NCBI GenBank assembly: GCA_017549505.1
Contig: JAFYUS010000042.1
Location: 1-64,000 of the forward strand
Reading direction: 5' to 3'
Source of the DNA: Bacteroidales bacterium
GTDB lineage: Bacteria > Bacteroidota > Bacteroidia > Bacteroidales > UBA932
Length of the DNA: 64,000 bases
Shown here: positions 52,495 through 60,010 of the stretch, one piece after another
Layout of the letters: each line of letters opens with the position of its first letter
Position numbering within the stretch: position 1 is the stretch's first letter
The notes under the pieces: generated by a model
What the model was told of the DNA's origin: nothing
Databases searched by the model: none
The model's input: only the letters and a program-made list of their open reading frames with translations
Position numbers and translations under genes: made by a program

Positions 52495-52827
52495 CTAGAA
52501 TTTCACCACGGTTTCCTCTCCAGCCTGTATCTGGAAGGCCTTTTTCTCTGAGAAACCCTGACAGGTGACATAATAATTACCTTCATTAAGGACAAAGGAT
52601 ACAGACGATGAAGCACTTTTCTCTACTTCAGATTGTGCGATAGGATGAAAACTGTCCATATCCCCGGTATATGGATATACCGAAACCTGCACTTTTGTCG
52701 AACTGTCATACTCGGCATTGACAATCTTGACAGTAAGCGTTCCACGTCTGTCCTCGATCTTCTCACATGAACCGAAAAACATCATCGACATCAGAACCAA
52801 AAGAAAAGCAAATACTGTATTCTTCAT
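52495..52827 (-). CDS. Small lipoprotein of unknown function
   Basis: This 110-residue protein has a signal peptide with lipobox (FFGSC, Cys about 21), then one short beta-rich domain (GTLTVKIVNAEYDSSTKVQVSVYPY, NEGNYYVTCQGFSEKKAFQI, ending VVKF). This resembles a small carboxypeptidase-regulatory or Ig-like fold, but I do not recognise a family. It is a single-gene unit in the AT-rich patch, between remnants and the TPR regulator. The nearest TAnnTTTG promoter match is far upstream (53019-53012), implying a long leader if used. Confidence 0.7.
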   Translation of the reverse strand: MKNTVFAFLLVLMSMMFFGSCEKIEDRRGTLTVKIVNAEYDSSTKVQVSVYPYTGDMDSFHPIAQSEVEKSASSSVSFVLNEGNYYVTCQGFSEKKAFQIQAGEETVVKF

Positions 52828-53103
52828 AACTATTTCTGTTTTAAAATGAATATTGAAAATATAATTGATATTTCTTGATGAAAGTAATTTTTATGTTTAT
52901 ATCATCTTACTTTATCGTATATATTGTTCCGTCCATATATAATTGTCTGCATAGAATGTTCTCATAATATATGATTCCGGTGTGTACCCTTCCCAGTTTT
53001 TTAAAGCAAGACAAATATATAGATGAGAGGCAGAAGAACAAGAAAAACCAGTCTTTCAAAACGTCTTTCGGTAGACTCTTAAATTATTAATAATCAATAA
53101 AAT
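52828..53103. other. AT-rich non-coding gap
   Basis: There is no plausible gene in this stretch. The only signal is TATATTTG on the minus strand at 53019-53012, a possible promoter for the small lipoprotein that would give a leader of about 175 bases. Confidence 0.4.
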
Positions 53104-53141
53104 ACAAAAAGTGAAAGATTGTGTAATCTTTCACTTTTTGT
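53104..53141. terminator. Hairpin terminator, AAAAAGTGAAAGATT stem
   Basis: Seventeen bases (53104-53120) pair perfectly with 53125-53141 around a GTGT loop; the outer stem is A/T-rich, so either strand carries a T run. It lies about 70 bases beyond the stop codon of the minus-strand TPR regulator. Confidence 0.75.
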
Positions 53142-53209
53142 AAAACACTGAAATTCAACAATATCTATCGCGATTCACATTGACAGAAATCCATTTTGAA
53201 AGGACGATA

Positions 53210-54856
53210 TTACCTCAATACTTCGAGGAATCTATTCTTATGATCAGGATTTGTTTCCTCAATATGTTGTCTCATACGGCTCTTTCGGATATATACGACA
53301 TTGGTAGATATATTGAGCAAGTGAGAAATCGTTGTTGCATCGAAACCAATTATCGCATAACAGAAGATAGAATAATCTATTTCCTTTAACTTAGGCATCT
53401 CTTTACGAAGCATGGATACGATGCCGCCAAGGCTTTCGTCAAGAACTGATTCCAACTGCTTGTGGTTTGCATTGTCAGTGAGAAAGGCGTTGATGATTTC
53501 AGATACCTTGGAATATACTGCATGCTCGGCATTCTTCTTTCCACGATAAAGGACATACTCTTCATATAGAGAAGCTATCATCTCAAATCTGGACTTGGAA
53601 ATTTCCAGGTATTTCCTCTGCAATTGCGGATAGTCATCGTTCTTTGAAGCTTCCAGCTGACGGCGGATCTCATCTGCATAGTTTAGATAATAGTCTTTTT
53701 CTTCACGCTGGCGTTTCACATATACTGAAGTTCCCCAATAAACCAATACCAGAATCAATATAGAACCTATTCCTACGGAAATAGCAATCAGTTTTCTATT
53801 ACGAGCCATATATTCTGCATTTTCAAATTCTGACTCATAATAGTCTCTTTGAGATAATGCCAGAGACTGTTGTAAGGCTTCTGTGACTTCTTTATTTATT
53901 TTTGTTGTAGACCTCTCCAGATACTTTAATGCTTCTTCCGGATTTCCTTCTGATTTCTCTATCAGATACATCCAATAATCTGCGGTACCAGACATATCAG
54001 TTTCTATTAACTGAGATACTATTTCTTGCGCTTCTATACCTCGTCCTAATTTACTGAGAGAATATGCCCATGCCCAATAATTCTTATAAGTCATTTGAGA
54101 AGAACCATATTCTGCAATCAGTTTAGAATACATTTGATCTGCAAGGACATAATCAGGTTGTTTGTCAGAAACAACATTTATAAAAGCATAAGATAGTATT
54201 ACAGACTGAATTATATCCGAATCAATATTCTTATTAGAAATCATTTCTCCTAATATCTCCTTTGCCTCTTCTGTTCTTCCAATATTAAACAAGACGTTTG
54301 ATATATATAACATAGATGCATCACAATTTCTCCTGTGATCAAGACTTTTGAATATTTCATAGGATACTTTGAGACATTCCAATTGTTCTATATCATTATG
54401 AGTCTCACCATAAGTATGGCCTTGAAAACACTTAATCATCCCCCAATAAAGACTATCACACCTCTCCGCCACGTTCTCCGCCTTTGTGAATTCAAGAATA
54501 GCCTTTTTATAATCCTGCGCATAGTAGTACGAAAGTCCCAGATAGTATAGGGAACGGGCATAGTATTTATCAGGACCTTTCTTCGAATAGTATTCTACTG
54601 CAACTCTGGCAAGAGAATCGTCGTCTACGTCGATGAAGTTCTTGTCAAGGGCCATCGCATGAAGCAGGGCATGGTGAGCACGAAGACGCTCACTCTTAAG
54701 AAGAGAACGGTCCATCGTGTCCAGTACAGTCAGGGCGCTGTCCGGACGTTCCATTATATAGGATTCTACATCCTTAAGGGTATCATTAACTCTACGCGAA
54801 GAACACCCGTCTAAAAGAAATAGTAAGAGGAAAATAAACAGCAAAGTCCGTTTCAT
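53210..54856 (-). CDS. Membrane-anchored TPR protein with C-terminal HTH-like region
   Basis: This 548-residue protein has a lipoprotein-like N-terminus (LLLFLLDGCSS), TPR repeats over about residues 30-330 (ARSLYYLGLSYYYAQDYKKA is typical), a membrane helix at about 352-375 (LIAISVGIGSILILVLVYW), a coiled segment (YVKRQREEKDYYLNYADEIRRQLE) and a C-terminal region IDYSIFCYAIIGFDATTISHLLNIS that looks like a LuxR-type helix-turn-helix. Proteins of this build (DUF6377-like) are common in Bacteroidales and are thought to signal from periplasm to DNA. It is a lone gene with a terminator, AT-rich compared with its neighbours, and a fragment of a paralogue lies at 51866-52084. Confidence 0.75.
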   Translation of the reverse strand: MKRTLLFIFLLLFLLDGCSSRRVNDTLKDVESYIMERPDSALTVLDTMDRSLLKSERLRAHHALLHAMALDKNFIDVDDDSLARVAVEYYSKKGPDKYYARSLYYLGLSYYYAQDYKKAILEFTKAENVAERCDSLYWGMIKCFQGHTYGETHNDIEQLECLKVSYEIFKSLDHRRNCDASMLYISNVLFNIGRTEEAKEILGEMISNKNIDSDIIQSVILSYAFINVVSDKQPDYVLADQMYSKLIAEYGSSQMTYKNYWAWAYSLSKLGRGIEAQEIVSQLIETDMSGTADYWMYLIEKSEGNPEEALKYLERSTTKINKEVTEALQQSLALSQRDYYESEFENAEYMARNRKLIAISVGIGSILILVLVYWGTSVYVKRQREEKDYYLNYADEIRRQLEASKNDDYPQLQRKYLEISKSRFEMIASLYEEYVLYRGKKNAEHAVYSKVSEIINAFLTDNANHKQLESVLDESLGGIVSMLRKEMPKLKEIDYSIFCYAIIGFDATTISHLLNISTNVVYIRKSRMRQHIEETNPDHKNRFLEVLR

Positions 54857-54909
54857 AATATACTTATCCTATATATCATGCAAAGTAACTCTTTTTTGAA
54901 GATAATTGC

Positions 54910-55061
54910 TACCTTTGTTTCACGGTTGAATAAAACAATTCGATTCAAATACATACTGACCCCTATCCCCGTCTTCATTTTGTATACATACAAGGGAAAG
55001 CTGCCTTTTCTCATAAGTTTTTAAAGCATCGCCCGAAAGGGCAACCTGGCAGCTTTCCCTT
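54910..55061 (+). ncRNA. Possible small structured RNA or rearrangement scar
   Basis: A plus-strand TACCTTTG promoter-like element (54910-54917) has no coding gene after it. Downstream, AAGGGAAAGCTGCC (54992-55005) pairs perfectly with GGCAGCTTTCCCTT (55048-55061), enclosing the GCCCGAAAGGGC hairpin (55031-55042). The 29-bp block 55026-55054 is the second copy of the repeat at 52083-52111. It may be a folded RNA or merely a recombination junction; nothing proves transcription. Confidence 0.3.
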
Positions 55062-55068
55062 TCAAACA

Positions 55069-55407
55069 TCAAAGTCTCATAAGTTCCGAGTCCAAGGCTC
55101 GATTTATAAATTCATTTATAGTGATATGAGAATCTGTTGCGGCAATCGTTATACGTTCATGCAGATCAGGGCTCATCCGTACCAGAATCTTTCCACTGAA
55201 AGGTTTACGAGGTTTCTTTCCTTCAGCCTTACAACCTTCAAGATAACTTTCAACAGCTTCTACAAAATCGCTCTTAAGTTCATCCAAAGTCTTTCCTTCA
55301 TATAATATGAGGTCCTGATGCATACCGATAACCTTACCGACAAGGCAATCATCTTCTCTACTGTATTCGACGGTACCCTTATAACCCTTGTATTCCAAAT
55401 AATCCAT
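55069..55407 (-). CDS. hicB: HicB family antitoxin
   Basis: This 112-residue protein has the HicB RNase H-like domain (YKGYKGTVEYSREDDCLVGKV, TLDELKSDFVEAVESYLEGC) followed by a ribbon-helix-helix DNA-binding tail (SGKILVRMSPDLHERITIAAT, INEFINRALDSELMRL). It neutralises HicA and represses its own operon. It begins six bases after the HicA-like gene. All parts of the antitoxin appear intact, in contrast to the toxin. Confidence 0.88.
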   Translation of the reverse strand: MDYLEYKGYKGTVEYSREDDCLVGKVIGMHQDLILYEGKTLDELKSDFVEAVESYLEGCKAEGKKPRKPFSGKILVRMSPDLHERITIAATDSHITINEFINRALDSELMRL

Positions 55408-55413
55408 AACTGA

Positions 55414-55599
55414 TTAAATTAAATTCTTAAATTTCAGATAGAGATATATTTTCTTCATCATCCACTCTTTCATTATGCTTCCAGGATGCGGTCTATGAAT
55501 CCTATATCCCAGATATCCCAATAACGTTATCGTCTCCTCAAAAGTAAAATCTTTTGGTAATTTCAGAAACCTCTGAATAAGTTTTTCTTTCCTTCCCAT
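55414..55599 (-). pseudogene. hicA: HicA-like toxin with internal deletion
   Basis: This 61-residue reading frame starts like a HicA toxin (KEKLIQRFLKLPKDFTFEE, LLGYLGY) and ends like one (HRPHPGSIMKEWMMKKIYLYLK), but it jumps from LGYRI directly to HRPHPG. Family members have some 20-25 further residues here, including the Gly-Ser-(His/Arg) segment that carries the catalytic His of the dsRNA-binding-like mRNase fold. The frame stays open. It is probably an inactive toxin, so the module is degenerate. It shares an operon with hicB. Confidence 0.72.
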
Positions 55600-55613
55600 C
55601 TGAACTTCAGTTA

Positions 55614-55635
55614 CAAAGATACTATATTTAGTATC
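55614..55635 (-). promoter_or_regulatory. hicAB promoter and candidate HicB operator
   Basis: TATCTTTG on the minus strand (55621-55614) has an ATTG box 19 bases upstream. The inverted repeat GATACTA (55618-55624)/TAGTATC (55629-55635), with a four-base spacer, overlaps the -7 element, as expected for autorepression by the HicB ribbon-helix-helix domain. Confidence 0.6.
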
Positions 55636-55677
55636 ATAAACAATATAAACTTTTCTTTTGCAAAGTTCAGAAGAGTT

Positions 55678-55704
55678 ATCCGCATACAGAAAAAGTATGC
55701 GGAT
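55678..55704. terminator. Hairpin ATCCGCATAC/GTATGCGGAT
   Basis: Ten bases (55678-55687) pair perfectly with 55695-55704 around a seven-base loop. It lies between the hicAB promoter and the galK terminator. The preceding 16 bases AGTTCAGAAGAGTTAT (55664-55679) also occur at 52466-52481. Confidence 0.5.
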
Positions 55705-55713
55705 AATTAAAGA

Positions 55714-55745
55714 AATCGCCCTCCGAGATATCTCAGAGGGCGATT
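55714..55745 (-). terminator. Rho-independent terminator after galK
   Basis: AATCGCCCTC (55714-55723) pairs with GAGGGCGATT (55736-55745), with the palindrome GAGATATCTC between them. On the minus strand it is followed by TTCTTTAATT. It lies about 45 bases past the galK stop codon. Confidence 0.8.
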
Positions 55746-55790
55746 ATTAGTCAGATTTTTGTTTAATTTTTATAAAAAATCAAACAAAAT

Positions 55791-56927
55791 TTAAGCGAGC
55801 CTGCGGGCGCCGTCGCTGATCACTACAGGGATCTCGACGGGCTCGTGACCGTATTTTTCAGCGAATGATGCTTTGGCCTTTGCGACGAAGACATCGTAGA
55901 GTTCTGCCTTGACAAGGTTGATGGTACAGCCGCCGAAGCCGCCTCCCATGATTCGTGATCCTGTTACGCCGCACTCCTGGGCAACATTTGCAAGGAAGTC
56001 GAGTTCTTCACATGAAACTTCATAATCCTTTGACATGCCCCAGTGGGTTTCGTACATGCGTGCTCCTACTGTCTCGTAGTCGCCTGCTTCAAGAGCGGCA
56101 CATACGTCGAGGACTCTCTTTTCCTCTCCGATTACGTATCGAGCACGAAGATAGTCTTCCTCAGAAATCTGATTCTTGATAGCCTCAAGCTGCTCCATTG
56201 TGGCACCGCGGAGGAACTCCTGGCCGAGTACCTTGGCAACGCGCTCGCAAGATGCGCGGCGGTCGTTGTATGGAGATCCTACAAGTTCATGCTTTACACG
56301 TGAGTTGAGAAGTACGAGCTTGTAGCCATGACTTTCCGGATCAAACGGGAAGTAGGCGAACTCCATAGAGCGGCAGTCAAGACGCATGAGATGTCCGGCC
56401 TTTCCGAATACCGATGCGAACTGGTCCATGATACCGCACTTCACGCCGCAGTAGTTGTGCTCAGTGCTCTGTCCGATGCGTGCAAGCTCGAACTTGTCTA
56501 TACCAAGGTTGAAGAGTTCGTTGAGAGCGAAAGCGAATGTGCTTTCAAGAGATGCAGAAGATGACATGCCGGCTCCGAGAGGAACGTCACCTGCAAACAC
56601 TGTATCGAAGCCTGCAATCACTCCTCCCCTCTTCTGAACCTCACGGCATACTCCAAAGATATAGCGCGCCCAGCTCTGAGCAGGAGCATCCTCCTCATTA
56701 AGACCGAATTCACAGTACTCGTCAAGATCGATTGCGAATGCACGTACCTTATTGGTTCCGTTGACCTTGATCTCAGCGATCATTCCCTTGTCGATAGCAC
56801 CCGGGAACACGAAACCTCCGTTATAGTCGGTATGTTCACCGATAAGATTTATACGTCCGGCTGATGCGAAGAATTCGCCTTCTGTACGGAAAAGGGTCTG
56901 GAATTTATCTGCAATTTTCTGTTTCAT
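55791..56927 (-). CDS. galK: Galactokinase
   Basis: This 378-residue cytoplasmic GHMP kinase phosphorylates galactose at C1 in the Leloir pathway. All signatures are present: GRINLIGEHTDYNGGFV near residue 25 (substrate), PLGAGMSSSASLE near 115 (ATP loop), the catalytic Asp in KCGIMDQFASVFG, and GSRIMGGGFGGCTI near 330. Length is typical. It stands alone, without galT or a transporter beside it, with its own promoter and terminator. Confidence 0.97.
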   Translation of the reverse strand: MKQKIADKFQTLFRTEGEFFASAGRINLIGEHTDYNGGFVFPGAIDKGMIAEIKVNGTNKVRAFAIDLDEYCEFGLNEEDAPAQSWARYIFGVCREVQKRGGVIAGFDTVFAGDVPLGAGMSSSASLESTFAFALNELFNLGIDKFELARIGQSTEHNYCGVKCGIMDQFASVFGKAGHLMRLDCRSMEFAYFPFDPESHGYKLVLLNSRVKHELVGSPYNDRRASCERVAKVLGQEFLRGATMEQLEAIKNQISEEDYLRARYVIGEEKRVLDVCAALEAGDYETVGARMYETHWGMSKDYEVSCEELDFLANVAQECGVTGSRIMGGGFGGCTINLVKAELYDVFVAKAKASFAEKYGHEPVEIPVVISDGARRLA

Positions 56928-56967
56928 GGTATATTGATTTTATATGTCATCTATGTGGATATCATAG

Positions 56968-56975
56968 CAAATGTA
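56968..56975 (-). promoter_or_regulatory. galK promoter, -7 element TACATTTG
   Basis: TACATTTG lies 41-48 bases before the galK ATG, immediately after the EEP stop codon, so galK can be transcribed separately from the upstream gene. Confidence 0.5.
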
Positions 56976-57947
56976 CTAATTGTCTTGGAAATACCAAAGA
57001 ATAACTGGACAATGATCACTGACTCCCCCGATGTAACGTGGACCTGAATACGTCCTCAGCGGCTTTTCTCCGGGGTGCTTTTTTTCCCATGTCATAAGGA
57101 AAGGCACCCGACATACTTCCATCTGAGTCAGAGCATCGATTTCCGGACTTACCAGATAATTATCAATAAGATCCCATTTTCCTTCAAACCTTATGGAACC
57201 CTCACCTTTCCGATGAAGACTGATGCCTTTGTTTACCAATACTCCCTCAACAAGCTCGAAAGCCGGTCCGTCAGGGCTGTCATTGAAGTCACCCATGGCT
57301 ATGACCGGATATCCGGATACATCTGTCAAGGAATCGCACATATGCCGCAGGGCCGCCATGGCGGCAATCCTGCGGCCTTCCGACTCGCCCGCCCCGCCGA
57401 ATTTCGAGGGATGGTGGTTGACAATGAAGTGGGTGCAACGTCCCTCGCGACCCTCGAGACATACCTGCAGTATGTCTCTGGTCGCGAGCTTTTCCCCTTC
57501 ATACGAAGGGGTCATCCGTGACTTTGAAACAAGACCGAAGGAAGAACGCCGGTAGATAAGGGCAACGTCTATTCCGCGACGATCCGGGGAATCATAATGG
57601 ACTATCCCGTAGTCATATTTGCGTAATGCTGTCGAATTGAGAAGTCTTGACAGGACTCCCCTGTTCTCGACTTCAGCAAATCCGGCCACATCCGGCATCC
57701 TGCCGTATCTGTCTCCCATCCATAGAAGACTCTTGGCTATGTTGTCGCATTTGCGGTAAAACTTCTTCTTGCTCCAATGCCTTGCTCCCATTGAAGAGAA
57801 TTCAGCATCAGACTCCCCCGTCCCCTGATCGGTATAGTCAAAGAAATTCTCCAGATTCCAGAACACCGTCAGCACACTATCCCTCTCCTGTGCCTGAACT
57901 CCTGTAACAAACATAAAAAACACTATGGCAATAAATCTCTTTCTCAT
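56976..57947 (-). CDS. Secreted endonuclease/exonuclease/phosphatase family protein (nuclease type)
   Basis: This 323-residue exported protein has a signal peptide ending VQAQ and one EEP domain of the type annotated as endonuclease in Bacteroidales. Motifs are VFWNLENFFDY (metal-site Asn), VAGFAEVEN (Glu), IVNHHPSKFGG (His), VIAMGDFNDSPDG (Asp-Asn) and VSDHCPV (Asp-His). It should be an active metal-dependent phosphodiesterase, probably acting on extracellular nucleic acid. It is distinct in sequence from the EEP domain fused to GH89 and from the one at 6307. It lies upstream of galK with a 48-bp gap. Confidence 0.88.
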   Translation of the reverse strand: MRKRFIAIVFFMFVTGVQAQERDSVLTVFWNLENFFDYTDQGTGESDAEFSSMGARHWSKKKFYRKCDNIAKSLLWMGDRYGRMPDVAGFAEVENRGVLSRLLNSTALRKYDYGIVHYDSPDRRGIDVALIYRRSSFGLVSKSRMTPSYEGEKLATRDILQVCLEGREGRCTHFIVNHHPSKFGGAGESEGRRIAAMAALRHMCDSLTDVSGYPVIAMGDFNDSPDGPAFELVEGVLVNKGISLHRKGEGSIRFEGKWDLIDNYLVSPEIDALTQMEVCRVPFLMTWEKKHPGEKPLRTYSGPRYIGGVSDHCPVILWYFQDN

Positions 57948-58028
57948 ATAAAAATCTATGGTACAATTATTTCTATTGTATTTTCGGAATCATTATGTAT
58001 ATTTGCATACGAATCCGATAAGTAACGT

Positions 58029-58135
58029 CAGCGAGATTTGTTCGCTGTTTACTATATAGGATTTTTGAAATCCCTTATCAGGATTTCAATGAGATCCAGA
58101 TCTAGATATTCCACTTCAGCGAGATTTGTTCGCTG
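58029..58135. repeat. Two 19-bp palindromic direct repeats, 88 bp apart
   Basis: CAGCGAGATTTGTTCGCTG occurs identically at 58029-58047 and 58117-58135. Each copy is an inverted repeat (CAGCGA/TCGCTG) around a seven-base core. The second copy is inside the small gene at 58052-58237 and the first just past its stop. The layout resembles a short recombinase or regulator site; no matching recombinase is in the window. Confidence 0.5.
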
Positions 58136-58237
58136 CTGGTCTATCAAGATCTGGATTTTTCTGTAGATATGACCTTTAGGCAGAGTACCTTGAATCTGTC
58201 TGAGCAGCTCTTCATTAAATATTTCGTTTGCATCCAT
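58052..58237 (-). CDS. Small hypothetical protein
   Basis: This 61-residue frame starts at MDANEIFNEELLRQIQ; an in-frame Met eight codons upstream is possible. It is acidic and likely helical, with no signal peptide and no recognised domain; the stretch RQIQGTLPKGHIYRKIQILI is amphipathic. It lies alone between the EEP gene and ychF, and no convincing promoter is seen. It may not be a real gene. Confidence 0.35.
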   Translation of the reverse strand: MDANEIFNEELLRQIQGTLPKGHIYRKIQILIDQQRTNLAEVEYLDLDLIEILIRDFKNPI

Positions 58238-58352
58238 ACATATAAGTTTTGCAAACTGCAAAAGTGTACGGAAAATTTCTGAACGATGATAAAAAAAAGA
58301 AAAACTTAGGCTAAAAAACGGAAATAAGGATAAGAAAAAGAAAAAGTTAGCG

Positions 58353-58360
58353 TAAATTTG
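58353..58360 (+). promoter_or_regulatory. ychF promoter, -7 element TAAATTTG
   Basis: TAAATTTG matches TAnnTTTG and lies 49 bases before the ychF ATG. A second plus-strand match, TATATTTG at 57998-58005, lies further upstream with no gene of its own. Confidence 0.5.
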
Positions 58361-58408
58361 CGCCCTGATTTGACAAAAGAATATTTTACACTAAAAAGAT
58401 AGATAAAG

Positions 58409-59512
58409 ATGGCACTTAAATGCGGTATCGTAGGACTCCCTAACGTGGGTAAATCAACATTGTTCAACTGCGTAAGTTCAGGAAAGGCCCAGAGCGCAAA
58501 CTTCCCTTTCTGTACGATTGAGCCAAACATCGGCTCCACCATCGTACCTGACAAGCGTCTCGAAGTTCTGGAAAGCCTCTGCAATCCCAAGAGGGTTGTT
58601 CCTGCAACAGTGGAAATCGTGGATATCGCAGGTCTCGTAAAGGGTGCAAGCAAAGGAGAAGGTCTCGGAAACCAGTTCCTTGCAAACATCAGGGAGACTG
58701 ACGCCATTCTTCATGTACTCCGCTGCTTCGACGATGCAAACATCGTCCATGTAGACGGAAGCGTGGACCCGGTCCGTGACAAGGAAGTCATAGACCTTGA
58801 GCTTCAGCTCAAGGACCTCGAGACTGTCGAGAACCGTATTGCAAAGGTTCAGAAGCAGGCTCAGACCGGAGGAGACAAGAACGCAAAGAAGCTTTTCGAC
58901 CTTCTCTGCCGTTACAGGGACGCTCTCCAGCAGGGCAAGTCATGCCGTACCGTAAAGCCAGAGAATCCAGAAGAGGAGCAGATGGCAAAGGAACTCTTCC
59001 TTCTTACAAACAAGCCTGTGATGTATGTCTGCAACGTGGACGAGGCATCCGCAAAGACAGGAAACCAGTATGTGGAGCAGGTACGTGAGGCTGTCAAGGA
59101 CGAGGATGCAGAGATTCTTGTAATCGCTGCAAAGATCGAGTCGGACATCGCAGAACTCGAGAGCTATGAGGAGCGTCAGATGTTCCTCGAGGAAATGGGA
59201 CTTGAAGAATCAGGAGTAGTAAGACTTATCCAGAGCGCTTATTCGCTTCTCAATCTCCGTACATATTTCACAGCAGGTGCAGACGAGTGCCGCGCATGGA
59301 CCATCAACAAGGGAGACAAGGCTCCTAAGGCAGCCGGCGTGATCCACACAGATTTCGAGAAGGGATTCATCCGTGCAGAGGTGATCAAATACGAGGATTT
59401 CGTTACCCTCAAGTCAGAGGCAGCATGTCGTGCAGCAGGAAAGCTAGGAGTCGAAGGAAAGGAATACGTAGTTCAGGACGGTGACATCATGCATTTCCTC
59501 TTTAACGTATAA
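58409..59512 (+). CDS. ychF: Redox-regulated ATPase YchF (OLA1 family)
   Basis: This 367-residue cytoplasmic P-loop protein of the Obg-related family has the G1 motif GLPNVGKSTLFN at residues 7-18, the switch region GSTIVPDKRLEVL, DIAGLVKGASKGEGLGN (G3), and the NVDEAS-type motif where TRAFAC GTPases have NKxD, as expected for its ATP preference. A C-terminal TGS domain ends VVQDGDIMHFLFNV. It binds ribosomes and affects stress and translation. Full length; the last 11 bases overlap the convergent thioredoxin-like gene. Confidence 0.97.
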   Translation: MALKCGIVGLPNVGKSTLFNCVSSGKAQSANFPFCTIEPNIGSTIVPDKRLEVLESLCNPKRVVPATVEIVDIAGLVKGASKGEGLGNQFLANIRETDAILHVLRCFDDANIVHVDGSVDPVRDKEVIDLELQLKDLETVENRIAKVQKQAQTGGDKNAKKLFDLLCRYRDALQQGKSCRTVKPENPEEEQMAKELFLLTNKPVMYVCNVDEASAKTGNQYVEQVREAVKDEDAEILVIAAKIESDIAELESYEERQMFLEEMGLEESGVVRLIQSAYSLLNLRTYFTAGADECRAWTINKGDKAPKAAGVIHTDFEKGFIRAEVIKYEDFVTLKSEAACRAAGKLGVEGKEYVVQDGDIMHFLFNV

Positions 59513-60005
59513 CGTTTTCCAAGGCAGTACATATTTCATCATACGAAGGGTTGGGATCATCGGTAAAGACATACCTGATTATCCCGCCCTTTTCGTTTAC
59601 ATACACACGCGGAATACGAGTCGCGGCGAACTTCTCATATATCTTCCGGTCATTTTGGGCAGAATACGGCATTTTCAGGCCTTTTTCCTGCCAGAAGGAT
59701 TCTATGCTTTCCTCAGTATCTTCCCTGCTTATAAGGACTATTCTAATACCTTTGGGAGCATATTCATCATACACCCTCTGGATCTGAGGCAACACCTGCT
59801 GACAGTCCGGACACGAAGTATGGAAAAACATCACGACAGATACCGATTCAGACAGAATCTCATCAGTAACCAACGTTCCGTCATCCATCACCACCTCAAA
59901 ATCCGGCAGACGGTCGCCGACCTTCAGGTCGGCACCCGTCTGCTTCTCCTTTATGCATCCCGACAGTACTGTAACAACAGCCATCACTGCAAATATCCTT
60001 CTCAT
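59502..60005 (-). CDS. Thioredoxin-like (TlpA/AhpC-TSA) lipoprotein
   Basis: This 167-residue lipoprotein (lipobox VLSGC, Cys17) has a thioredoxin fold with the active site Cys65-Pro-Asp-Cys68 in FFHTSCPDCQQ and the cis-Pro loop TRIPRVYVNEKG. It probably reduces disulfides in the periplasm. It follows the large lipoprotein at 60011 by five bases and so shares its promoter; its stop codon overlaps the end of ychF on the other strand. Confidence 0.88.
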   Translation of the reverse strand: MRRIFAVMAVVTVLSGCIKEKQTGADLKVGDRLPDFEVVMDDGTLVTDEILSESVSVVMFFHTSCPDCQQVLPQIQRVYDEYAPKGIRIVLISREDTEESIESFWQEKGLKMPYSAQNDRKIYEKFAATRIPRVYVNEKGGIIRYVFTDDPNPSYDEICTALENVIR

Positions 60006-60010
60006 GAAAA

